From Trichomonas vaginalis G3 (Eukaryota; Parabasalia; Trichomonadida; Trichomonadidae), in assembly GCF_026262505.1 (NCBI RefSeq), contig NC_067205.1:14818001-14882000 (forward strand): DNA of 64,000 bases, given 5' to 3'. Numbering within the stretch: position 1 is the stretch's first letter; each line of letters begins with the position of its first letter. The notes under the pieces are model-generated. The model had not been told where the DNA came from and ran no database searches. It worked only from the letters and a program-made list of their open reading frames with translations. Below, piece after piece: positions 28,095-37,693 of the stretch. The position numbers were made by a program, and so were the translations under genes.

Positions 28095-28148
28095 GCGAAC
28101 GCGGAGCTCAGACCTCTCGCTTCGCTCGAGCCTTCGCTCCGCGTTCGC
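28095..28148. repeat. GC-rich palindrome upstream of a small gene
   Basis: GCGAACGCGGAGC and GCTCCGCGTTCGC form a perfect 13-bp stem around a loop that itself contains CGCTTCGCTCGAG. It is strikingly G/C-rich in AT-rich DNA and ends about 40 bases before the ATG at 28190. It may be a dispersed repeat or a regulatory site. Confidence 0.7.
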
Positions 28149-28189
28149 GCAAAATTTTTCAAGTAAAAATCTACTTTGTCCAGAGGATT

Positions 28190-28555
28190 ATGAAAAAACG
28201 TCACTTTTCATATACATACGGATCACAAAGTACATCTTTCAAGTATAAATATCTTCTTAAAGATGGTAAAGAAGTTGAGCTCACTAATCCACTTCCTCCA
28301 GGAATGCCCATTCATTTAATTCATAACCAAGTGACAAATGATTCAAATTGCTCCAACAATTCTCAAGCAGAAAATGAGAAAAGAACACTAAAAGATCTTC
28401 TTCTATATGGATCAATTGTTGTATGTCCGATTTCAGGAGTCCTCATATACTATTACATGAAGAAGAGAAGACCGATTTTTGCTGAAAGCATTCGCAAATT
28501 CACGCTTGCTACATTCGCCACTCTTGGTAGGATTTTTCTACTTGCTTTATTCTAG
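28190..28555 (+). CDS. Small predicted membrane protein, 121 residues
   Basis: The chosen ATG gives MKKRHFSYTYGSQSTSFKYK. An upstream in-frame ATG would translate the GC palindrome and is rejected. Residues about 25-70 are soluble and polar (LLKDGKEVELTNPLPPGMP, then Asn/Gln/Ser-rich). Residues about 72-90 form a likely membrane span (LLYGSIVVCPISGVLIYYY), followed by KKRRP and a second hydrophobic stretch at the C-terminus (FTLATFATLGRIFLLALF). The basic loop between the spans would face the cytosol. I do not recognise a family. It stands alone between repeat-rich regions. Confidence 0.6.
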   Translation: MKKRHFSYTYGSQSTSFKYKYLLKDGKEVELTNPLPPGMPIHLIHNQVTNDSNCSNNSQAENEKRTLKDLLLYGSIVVCPISGVLIYYYMKKRRPIFAESIRKFTLATFATLGRIFLLALF

Positions 28556-29027
28556 ATATTTTCATAGAAAAATAAACTGTTTGTAATCTAGCTATGTAAA
28601 TTTAATTTAATTCTTTTTAAAAAATTTAATTTGACATGAAAATTGAACAAACACAATCCACAATTAGCAATTTGGTATGGAAGTTCTCTTTGTTTTTAAA
28701 TTAAACTAGGTGAAAAAACTAATTTCAAAATAATTCTAAATTCAAGGAAAAAATCCTCAAATATCAAATATCTTATCAACATTTGAATGTTACAAGATGA
28801 GTATTTTCCTGACAGCCACATTTGTTCAAAAAAAAAACCTTGGACGAAAAAAAAATTCTTGGCACTTTTGGTATAAGATATTAAAAAAAACTATAGATAG
28901 TCGGCTATAATTTGAACACATAATTTTGATTGAATAATTTTGATTAACTTAATATAAATATTAAGTCATCATTGCATTTTAAGGTCATTTTGAATAACAA
29001 TAATCATGTTTGATACTTATTGATTTA
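28556..29027. other. Intergenic AT-rich DNA, nothing seen
   Basis: No coding frame, RNA gene or strong repeat recognised between the small membrane-protein gene and the next mobile element. Confidence 0.6.
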
Positions 29028-29037
29028 TATTAGAGCT

Positions 29038-30417
29038 GGGAACAGGACAAATTTGCCACACGACACTTTTTTAAAAAAAAATTAATTGAGCGGAGCGATA
29101 CTCTGCTGCAGGAGCCCCAAGGCTCCCAATCATTACGAAAGGGAGCCTCAGGGCTCCTGAGAATCCATCAGCAGAGGCCTTTTCATTTGGCCTCTGCTGA
29201 TCAAAGATTCGGCGAAGCCATTCTTCGTCTCAGGAGCCCCAAGGCTCCCAATCATTACGAAAGGGAGCCTCAGGGCTCCTGAGAATCCATCAGCAGAGGC
29301 CTTTTCATTTGGCCTCTGCTGATCAAAGATTCGGCGAAGCCATTCTTCGTCTCAGGAGCCCCAAGGCTCCCAATCATTACGAAAGGGAGCCTCAGGGCTC
29401 CTGAGAATCCATCAGCAGAGGCCTTTTCATTTGGCCTCTGCTGATCAAAGATTCGGCGAAGCCATTCTTCGTCTCAGGAGCCCCAAGGCTCCCAATCATT
29501 ACGAAAGGGAGCCTCAGGGCTCCTGAGAATCCATCAGCAGAGGCCTTTTCATTTGGCCTCTGCTGATCAAAGATTCGGCGAAGCCATTCTTCGTCTCAGG
29601 AGCCCCAAGGCTCCCAATCATTACGAAAGGGAGCCTCAGGGCTCCTGAGAATCCATCAGCAGAGGCCTTTTCATTTGGCCTCTGCTGATCAAAGATTCGG
29701 CGAAGCCATTCTTCGTCTCAGGAGCCCCAAGGCAATCATTACGAAAGGGAGCCTCAGGGCTCCTGAGAATCCATCAGCAGAGGCCTTTTCATTTGGCCTC
29801 TGCTGATCAAAGATTCGGCGAAGCCATTCTTCGTCTCAGGAGCCCCAAGGCTCCCAATCATTACGAAAGGGAGCCTCAGGGCTCCTGAGAATCCATCAGC
29901 AGAGGCCTTTTCATTTGGCCTCTGCTGATCAAAGATTCGGCGAAGCCATTCTTCGTCTCAGGAGCCCCAAGGCTCCCAATCATTACGAAAGGGAGCCTCA
30001 GGGCTCCTGAGAAACCTCTTTGAGAAGGTTTTCTTAAAGAAAACCTTCTCAAGATGATGATTGTCAGCATTCACTCAAAATCTACCAAGAGTTTCAAAGT
30101 TTCAAATCTATCCGAAATGAAGCTTTGAATCTCTTGTATATCTAATTGTAGAGGTACCTTTTCAAAATGTCTTCTATTGATTAAATTTAATCAGTAAAAG
30201 TCATTTTGAAAAGGTACATCTCTATAATTGCTATTGAGCATTCACTCTTGGAACTTTGGAGCTCTTGTGTAGTGCATGAAAACTCCAAGATTCTAGCATA
30301 AAACATATATCATAGACATAATTTCTTCAAATATAATTTAAGGTTATTTTAAAAAACTAGAAAAGCGTAATTTAAGGTTATTGAAAAAGTGACAGTTGGC
30401 AAATTTGTCCCGCACTC
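29038..30417. mobile_element. Non-autonomous, hairpin-rich DNA element (MULE-like?)
   Basis: The element is flanked by ATTAGAGCT (10 bp if the preceding T is counted) at 29029-29037 and 30419-30427. Its termini are imperfect inverted repeats sharing GGACAAATTTGCCA and CACTTTTT at equal distances from each end. A 9-10 bp duplication suits Mutator-like elements, though the superfamily is uncertain. The inside is an array of 122-bp hairpin units followed by two more inverted repeats: a perfect 13-bp stem at 30021-30051 (TGAGAAGGTTTTC with its complement) and a 20-bp stem with arms near 30150-30170 and 30202-30223. There is no transposase gene. Confidence 0.75.
29109..30012. repeat. 122-bp tandem array of hairpin units (about 7.4 copies)
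   Basis: Units start CAGGAGCCCCAAGGCTCCC and contain GGGAGCCTCAGGGCTCCTG, which pair with each other, and a perfect 13-bp stem ATCAGCAGAGGCC / GGCCTCTGCTGAT around a T-rich loop. They end TTCGGCGAAGCCATTCTTCG. Unit starts fall at 29109, 29231, 29353, 29475, 29597 and 29719; the sixth lacks about five bases and the last is partial. Copies look identical by eye otherwise, which implies recent amplification or gene conversion. The array is G/C-rich relative to its surroundings. Confidence 0.95.
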
Positions 30418-30427
30418 TATTAGAGCT

Positions 30428-31360
30428 AAATGTTGTTTGAGCATAAAATATATTGAGGATGTTAATATCATTAAAGAACTGATAGATAGTAGAACATCAT
30501 TAGCAAGAAAAATTGAATGCCGCAATAAAATCAGCCGAATTCATAATTAAGCTAAAATGATACAAGAACTGATAACAAAAATGTTTTAATGTCATACAGC
30601 AAAGCATGTTGATGACAAATTATGAGGTTACGTTATAAACGTCGCGCAGAAATTATGAAGAAAAAGCTCATAGCTTTTCATCGATTTGAAAAGGAATGTC
30701 AAAAAAGCGGGAGATGAAGAAATCTGAATTAGCCTAATGCAAAAATAATAAAAAAAAAACAGGAAAATATGATAATTGGTGTCAAAAGTTGAGATTATTT
30801 TTTGAATGTATTCAAAAAATTTAACATAATAAAATTGTATTTTACTTTGACCACTGTATAATAAAAATAAGAATGTCAAAAAAAAAATTATCGGAAAAAA
30901 TAAACGCCATAAGCATTCGAACAGCTTCCTAAAATACTCATCAGGATAAACGTGCTCTATACAATTATTCTCTCTTGACATCATTCAAAAATTGATATGG
31001 ATTTTATATTAGTTTCAAAGATCTGAAAAATTTATGTTGGTCAACATTTAGAATTTGGTTTTAAAATGGAATTAAGCAAGTTGAGGTAAAAATTCACTTT
31101 TCTTTTCAATTTTACTTTCATTTTGAAATGTAATATATTTATTAATTCTCTTGTAAATCCATTTGAAGTATTAATTGAATGTATCTATTTACTATTCAAT
31201 TTTTCTTCTGAATTTGACACACTTTTCAAAAAAAATCTTATCTAAATTTCAAAATCCTATTTTGTTGCATGTCATCAGTTTATTTGGTATTTTTGTTCAG
31301 TTAATGATTTGAATGCTCTCAAATTGAAATCAAAGCAAAAAATTATCAAAAAATTTTACA
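30428..31360. other. Intergenic DNA, no gene seen
   Basis: AT-rich with scattered short frames on both strands and no domain. Short stretches such as those near 30445-30560 have codon-like composition and might be decayed coding sequence, but nothing is recognisable. Confidence 0.5.
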
Positions 31361-32491
31361 ATGAGATCATCTTATGTACTTTCATCGCCCAAACCTCGAA
31401 AAATTATAAGATATAATTCTTCCAAGAACATAACTGGATTCCCTCTTCATAAGGATCGTATTTCCACCTTCTCTTATACTCCTTCCAAATTAACTCGCAA
31501 TCTTATTTCAAGTGAGCAGTTTAAAATCGAGCCAATTGTGTACAATGTAGAGTTTCTTCAGTCATGGAGCTCTACTTCAGAAATCAGCTGCTCATCTGTG
31601 TGGTTTTTAGATGAGCAAAGATTTAGAATTCAGCCAATGCTCATAAAGTCAAACTATCCAATTGATCAGGATATGCTCAATAAAGTATCAGATAATACTT
31701 TAATCAAAACGCAATCAATTAACGGTCTAAAGTACACTTATGGTGAAAAAAAGTATGAGAATCTAATTCTGACTTTTTACTTCACACCATTTGCAGAGCC
31801 AAGGTTTTGTCGCGTTTGGAACTCTCCATCCACATCCGCATCATCAGTGAAGAGATTTAAGATTTCTTTGGGTTATACCGAGATTGTACAAGGAGAAGTT
31901 CCTCAAGACTATGGAACGGAAGTTTCTCTTATCCATTACAGACCAATGAGCTTAAGATCAAAGCTTCAAATATCTCAGGTCTTCATTGATTATTATAGGA
32001 CGCCCGTTATAGACAAGTATGGAGCTGTTCCATTGATCAAGCACGATTCAATTGTTTTTGAATTCTTAAAAAACTACGGCGCGGATAAAATGTTCGGTTT
32101 GAACGGCATCGAATTATTCGACAAGAATTTAGAGCTCATTCCACCATCAGATATAAGTGAAATATATTTAGAAGGTACTATTAACTTTACAAATCCACTT
32201 ACACTTGTAAATCGTGATGAAAAAACAGGTGAATTTTCCAATCCTTTCATGATGGAAGTTCTGAAATCCGATATTTGTCCAAAAATCAGGATTGAGTTTA
32301 AGGAACCAAAGGTCATTAGCTTTGTTAGATTCTTCAATGCAAAAATTGCTGGATACAATAACATTGGAATTAAAATATGCAGAATTAAGATTGACGAGAA
32401 TAATTCCTTTGTTATCAAATTTGGCAAGTCCGAAGTAGTTGAAACTGCATTGAATGATCTCTCAGCCATCAAAAGACAAATCAAAATATAA
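31361..32491 (+). CDS. KATNIP-like (DUF4457-type) ciliary protein
   Basis: The 376-residue protein starts MRSSYVLSSPKPRKIIRYNS. It shows the phrase FGLNGIELFDKNLELI near residue 246, the signature-like turn of KATNIP/KIAA0556 repeats (GLNGxExFDxxGxxI). It also has paired beta-sandwich stretches ending in FCRVWNSPSTSASSVKRFKI and IRIEFKEPKVISFVRFFNAK, which resemble the IRIxNYN/RGVK part of that family. KATNIP proteins sit at the cilium base and axoneme and bind microtubules and katanin. Family members are much longer with several such modules; this one has about one or two. The fit with a flagellate is good, but the family call is from motif memory, not a search. Confidence 0.6.
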   Translation: MRSSYVLSSPKPRKIIRYNSSKNITGFPLHKDRISTFSYTPSKLTRNLISSEQFKIEPIVYNVEFLQSWSSTSEISCSSVWFLDEQRFRIQPMLIKSNYPIDQDMLNKVSDNTLIKTQSINGLKYTYGEKKYENLILTFYFTPFAEPRFCRVWNSPSTSASSVKRFKISLGYTEIVQGEVPQDYGTEVSLIHYRPMSLRSKLQISQVFIDYYRTPVIDKYGAVPLIKHDSIVFEFLKNYGADKMFGLNGIELFDKNLELIPPSDISEIYLEGTINFTNPLTLVNRDEKTGEFSNPFMMEVLKSDICPKIRIEFKEPKVISFVRFFNAKIAGYNNIGIKICRIKIDENNSFVIKFGKSEVVETALNDLSAIKRQIKI

Positions 32492-33445
32492 TTTTATTAT
32501 GTTTGTTTTTGAATTAAATATGAATAATGTTTGTTTATTGAAATTGCTATATATTTAATGATAGGCAATTACAATAGATGAATCGTTCAAATATTAATAT
32601 GTCTATCAATCATTATGAATGTTTGAATAGTGAAAAGTATGTTAATCGTAAAATAATTATTAGGTGTGAAGACAGCAATGCATAGAATGTAATTTTAATA
32701 TTAGATTTGAATCAGAATTCAAAAATATAATCAATTTAAATAGTTAAAACAAGGAAAATGTTTTATAATATCACATAACATTCATCACATAAGCTGAGAA
32801 TGTGATATTTATCACAATATTGTTTTGAATATATTTGGAAAAATAAAATGAATATGAATAAAACCTTGTACATTTAATTATCAATAAAAATATGAGCATC
32901 TTTAGTAATTTGATTTCATCTATTAGTTTAATTTAGGATGAATATTTCACTTTTTATCATAGTTATACAAGTTTTTCGTTTATTTTTTTTATTAAATTTT
33001 TAAATCCTCATTATTTAATAAGGGTAATACTTTCTTTAGTGGACAAGAATTAATTTCCAGCTAAATTAAATAAAATTCAACAAAAAACCCGAATTTTATT
33101 TTCTATCCAAACATATAATTTACATTTGCATAACAAATATCATCGCAAATTCGTGAGAAAATCATGGTTTGCTTAGTTCATTCAATAATTGATATGGATC
33201 AATTGATTGTTTTAAACAAGAAAATATAAATTATTGGACAAGCATCATATGATTGTAAATGACAAACAAGAGTCATATGATTTTTATATTAATTAGTTCT
33301 TGTTTATCATTATTACTCATCTTTTTTAAAAATTAATCGTTAATGCAGGTAAAGAGTTAAAAACAAATCCGATCAGTTAGTATCAAACAAAGTATACATA
33401 CGTTTATGTAATTCGATAGAGTATATTACAAACAAAATAAACAAT
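32492..33445. other. Intergenic AT-rich DNA between convergent genes
   Basis: No coding frame or RNA gene seen. Short dyads (for example CATCACATAAG and TGTGATATTTATCACA near 32770-32820, and TCATATGATT repeated near 33247-33282) are present without clear meaning. Confidence 0.55.
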
Positions 33446-34555
33446 TTAAAAATTAACTTTCATCAATTGATGGAACGAACCTCTTCTATTTCCTTGTCCT
33501 GCAACTCTAACCATATTAGAAGGCAACAAACCAGCCAAAGGATTAGGCTTCTTTTCTCCAAGCAATGGAGGAAGCATTGTTAAAGGGTTCTCGGATGTAG
33601 ACATTCTTCGTGGCGGAATTGCGGCAGCATCTGATGGAGCCCTGCGTCTAACATTAACTAAATTAGCAAGTCTTGGAGAAGGAGTATTTGTTCTCAACGG
33701 TTTGACAATTGAATCTATAATTGTTTTCATAGGAGTACGATGGTCCTCACATGAGTGAGTACTTACCAAGGTATTTGCACGATTGTGAACTATTTGTTCG
33801 GTGTCAATCCTTTTCTCGGGTGATAAAACAAGCAAAGATGCAGCAATATCGCGAATTTCTGGAGGTAAAATACCAAAGTTGATTGGTCCTCCAGTTTGAA
33901 TTGTTTTTAGCATGACCACAACATTATTCATACTCCAAGGAAGTTGCTTTGTAACCATAAACCACAAGAGAACACCAAGACTCCACATATCTGACTTTTG
34001 ACCAGGAAACATCCCTTCACTAAGATATTCTGGAGCTAAAAAACCAACTTCGAGTGGATTTGTGCGATGCAATGTAGCATTGAATTGACGTGGTGGCGGG
34101 TAAATATCTGTAATGAATGCAATAGTTCCGTTTTCCATGAAAACGTTACTCGGTTTAATGAATATAGGTGTAATTTTTCTTTTATGTAAATGCCGATAAA
34201 GACGAACAAGAACTTTCCATTGAGCAGTAGCAACGTTGATATTAGTCGAACAGTTTGTGATATATGATGCGAGATCGAGTCCCTCGAAAAATGGACGCAA
34301 GGCATAAATGTATTTTTCTTCATCGTAGTAATAATGATAAGGAAGGAAGCAGGATTCTTTAACCTTTCTTGTCATTCGAATAATTTGAATGAAATTATCA
34401 ACATCTGCTTCATCTCCAATTGATGATTTGAGAAAGCTTTTGCAAATAAAGTTAACACCGGTATCCTCTTTTTTCAACAAATAACTTGGGCCGAGAAATC
34501 CACTGTTTAGGTTTTTAAGAAATATAAAACCTGGTGGGATAAATTGCTCAGTCAT
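33446..34555 (-). CDS. Protein kinase-like protein, probable pseudokinase
   Basis: A 369-residue protein with a kinase fold in the first 270 residues. The beta-3 lysine is present (FICKSFLK, Lys39), as are APE (FLAPEYL, about 174-176) and the DxWSxG motif (SDMWSLGVLLW, about 189-194). The catalytic loop reads ITPIFIKPSNVF, where His-Arg-Asp has become Pro-Ile-Phe (130-132), and DFG has become Asp-Ile-Tyr (150-152). The glycine loop is poor (NSGFLGPSYLL). Loss of the HRD aspartate predicts little or no phosphotransfer, so a scaffold or allosteric role is likelier. The C-terminal 100 residues are basic, Pro-rich and probably disordered. The start is the first ATG of the frame, followed by TEQFIPPGF. 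Confidence 0.85.
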   Translation of the reverse strand: MTEQFIPPGFIFLKNLNSGFLGPSYLLKKEDTGVNFICKSFLKSSIGDEADVDNFIQIIRMTRKVKESCFLPYHYYYDEEKYIYALRPFFEGLDLASYITNCSTNINVATAQWKVLVRLYRHLHKRKITPIFIKPSNVFMENGTIAFITDIYPPPRQFNATLHRTNPLEVGFLAPEYLSEGMFPGQKSDMWSLGVLLWFMVTKQLPWSMNNVVVMLKTIQTGGPINFGILPPEIRDIAASLLVLSPEKRIDTEQIVHNRANTLVSTHSCEDHRTPMKTIIDSIVKPLRTNTPSPRLANLVNVRRRAPSDAAAIPPRRMSTSENPLTMLPPLLGEKKPNPLAGLLPSNMVRVAGQGNRRGSFHQLMKVNF

Positions 34556-34642
34556 TTTGAAAAAATAATCTCTAAAAATCGTTATTGAAATTTATAAAAA
34601 TGATACATTTTTGCGTGCATATGAAATAAAGATGTTTTACTA

Positions 34643-35688
34643 AGGGTTTCGTTTTGCGAAAAAACGTACAATACGCAATTTCGCTAAAAAAACATTTAGC
34701 TAGCAATTTCGACCTTTGACTCAAGACGTCACTTTTTTAATTTTGCGGTATCATATTTTTGGAAAATCTTTATGAATATTATATAAAAAGTCTCTTTAAT
34801 ATCTATATTTCATATTTTTATCGATTTTTAAAGTTTTTGCGAAAAGTATTCAATTATTTTTGCTATTTGGTCGGGTAAATGTTAGATTTGCGACATTTTC
34901 TGATATGATATTCAGATTCTACGTTGATAATAATGCTTATAGAACCCTCTTGCTATTGTGTCAAAATTGCGAAACCGATAGCAAAAATATCTCGCAATAT
35001 CAAAATTGAGATATTGAGTGAATTATGCATTATAGAGATTAAAAATCTGATTTATGAAAACATCTCATCAGTTTCTAGCTAATTCAAAAATCTTTACTAT
35101 CTTATTCGATTAAAATGAAAAGGGAATAGTTTCATTATGCTTTAAATGACAGCCTTATAATATAATCATAGTTTTCGCTCAATATGCAGCATTTTTTTTT
35201 CGAAATCTATGGTCAATGTCCTAAATACTGATTGCTTTGCATTCATATCTCTTACATTTTCTATACCCACATCACTATTCATTGCTATTCCTATCTTTTT
35301 CATTTTTGTTTGTTTCTCATAATTTCTCAAAAAACATGATAACTTGATATTTGTAAATATCATACTTTATAACGTAAATAAGAACTTGACCTATTAAGAA
35401 AAGCAGTAATGAAAAGAAAATCTGAAATTCATAAAAATTACAAGTTTCTGATGACAATTAGCTTAATTAAACCAGGTACAAGATTATATAATTGTATTTT
35501 CTATCCAATTATCCATATAATATCTTATCCAGAAAAAATAACTTGATCAATACCAAATGATTTTTTAACTAGTAAATAAAGTATTTTCTTTACACACACA
35601 TTGTATATCATAGTTTTTTTTTTGGTTTCGCAAAACATCCAAAAACAAATATGCTATAAAAGTGACAAATTTAGCAAAACGAAACCCT
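34643..35688 (+). mobile_element. Mariner-like MITE, copy 1
   Basis: A 1046-bp element runs from AGGGTTTCGTTTTGCG to its inverted end GCAAAACGAAACCCT, flanked by TA on both sides, as for Tc1/mariner-type insertion. Subterminal GCGAAATTGCG-like dyads lie near the outer end. A 65-codon frame inside (minus strand) is not recognisable as transposase, so the element is non-autonomous. It is nearly identical to the inverted copy at 36430-37474. Confidence 0.8.
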
Positions 35689-35690
35689 TA

Positions 35691-36427
35691 ATGTGATAGT
35701 TAAAGGAAATTGATTTAAAATATGAAATTATAGACTGATCATTTGAATAAAAACTAAAATAACTTTCACAATAATTTCTATTGAATTGAAATTGGTTAAT
35801 AGAAGCTTTCAAATTTATTATTGCTTTTGAAAATCGAATTATTTTATTTTGTATATTGATAAAATAATCAAATTTAAAATAGTTATAAGCGAAATAGAAT
35901 TGAATGCTAATAAAGTTCTATCGTTTTATAGCTTATTGAAAAATGAATAAAAGAACCCCATAAAGTCTGCTTTATAGCGTAAGCTATTGATAAATATCAA
36001 TTAATGAATTTGAAAAGAATTTTATTTTAAACGATAAAGAAGATATATGGCATGATTGTGGTATTAATTATCATTGGAATAATTGAATATGATAAATTCA
36101 ATTATTCAGAAAATGTATTTGAATTTTATATTGATCATTATCTCTTTTTATTATATCTAATTAATTTTACTAACATGAAATTTTGAATGATAAAACAAAG
36201 TTTATAATTTTGATGCCACATTAACTAATATTATAAACCAGATTTTTATTTTTCAATTCTTCGTATTCAAAAATTCAATCAATATTCAAATTCAATAATT
36301 TTATTTCTATTGAGTAATTTAGCATATCGAATGATGATCTGCACATCAAACAAAATCTGAATTGAGAGATAAATCAAGACGATAAAATTAATGAATCAAC
36401 GTTTGAAACTCGAATTTTTGTAAAACT
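35691..36427. other. Spacer between the two inverted mariner-like copies
   Basis: 737 bases of AT-rich DNA with no gene, RNA or repeat recognised. It would form the loop of a giant inverted repeat made by the two flanking elements. Confidence 0.6.
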
Positions 36428-36429
36428 TA

Positions 36430-37474
36430 AGGGTTTCGTTTTGCTAAATTTGTCACTTTTATAGCATATTTGTTTTTGGATGTTTTGCGAAACCAAAAAA
36501 AACTATGATATACAATGTGTGTGTAAAGAAAATACTTTATTTACTAGTTAAAAAATCATTTGGTATTGATCAAGTTATTTTTTCTGGATAAGATATTATA
36601 TGGATAATTGGATAGAAAATACAATTATATAATCTTGTACCTGGTTTAATTAAGCTAATTGTCATCAGAAACTTGTAATTTTTATGAATTTCAGATTTTC
36701 TTTTCATTACTGCTTTTCTTAATAGGTCAAGTTCTTATTTACGTTATAAAGTATGATATTTACAAATATCAAGTTATCATGTTTTTTGAGAAATTATGAG
36801 AAACAAACAAAAATGAAAAAGATAGGAATAGCAATGAATAGTGATGTGGGTATAGAAAATGTAAGAGATATGAATGCAAAGCAATCAGTATTTAGGACAT
36901 TGACCATAGATTTCGAAAAAAAAATGCTGCATATTGAGCGAAAACTATGATTATATTATAAGGCTGTCATTTAAAGCATAATGAAACTATTCCCTTTTCA
37001 TTTTAATCGAATAAGATAGTAAAGATTTTTGAATTAGCTAGAAACTGATGAGATGTTTTCATAAATCAGATTTTTAATCTCTATAATGCATAATTCACTC
37101 AATATCTCAATTTTGATATTGCGAGATATTTTTGCTATCGGTTTCGCAATTTTGACACAATAGCAAGAGGGTTCTATAAGCATTATTATCAACGTAGAAT
37201 CTGAATATCATATCAGAAAATGTCGCAAATCTAACATTTACCCGACCAAATAGCAAAAATAATTGAATACTTTTCGCAAAAACTTTAAAAATCGATAAAA
37301 ATATGAAATATAGATATTAAAGAGACTTTTTATATAATATTCATAAAGATTTTCCAAAAATATGATACCGCAAAATTAAAAAAGTGACGTCTTGAGTCAA
37401 AGGTCGAAATTGCTAGCTAAATGTTTTTTTAGCGAAATTGCGTATTGTACGTTTTTTTCGCAAAACAAAACCCT
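36430..37474 (-). mobile_element. Mariner-like MITE, copy 2 (inverted)
   Basis: 1045 bp, also flanked by TA. It matches the reverse complement of copy 1 wherever I compared it. The differences I saw are one base in the terminal repeat (AAACAAAACCCT instead of AAACGAAACCCT) and two homopolymer lengths. Such similarity implies that both copies are young or that they are kept alike by conversion. Confidence 0.8.
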
Positions 37475-37693
37475 TAATCACATTTTACTATTTTTACTTT
37501 TCATTTTCAATTTGAATTCATGAATCAATTGTGATTTTTTTTTGAATTTTCTATTTAGGATGGGACATTTTACTTCTTTTGCTAAATACTCTAAAGTTTC
37601 ATCTTTCATCCTCCTATTGTTCGAGGTCATACAAGTCCCCAGTTTGGTTCGAATAAGGTTCAGTATCAATTTTTATTTTCTAAAAAGTGCCAA

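Noticed and set aside
29109-30012. Regular repeat array resembling a CRISPR locus
   Set aside because: The 122-bp units are identical throughout, with no variable spacers, and the array lies within a transposon in a eukaryotic genome.
30628-30984. 118-residue hydrophobic minus-strand frame
   Set aside because: Phe/Ile/Leu-rich translation of AT-rich DNA without any domain, leader or conserved-looking pattern.
35166-36950. Identical 65-residue frames on opposite strands as duplicated genes
   Set aside because: Both lie inside the mariner-like copies and have no recognisable domain; they are parts of the elements.
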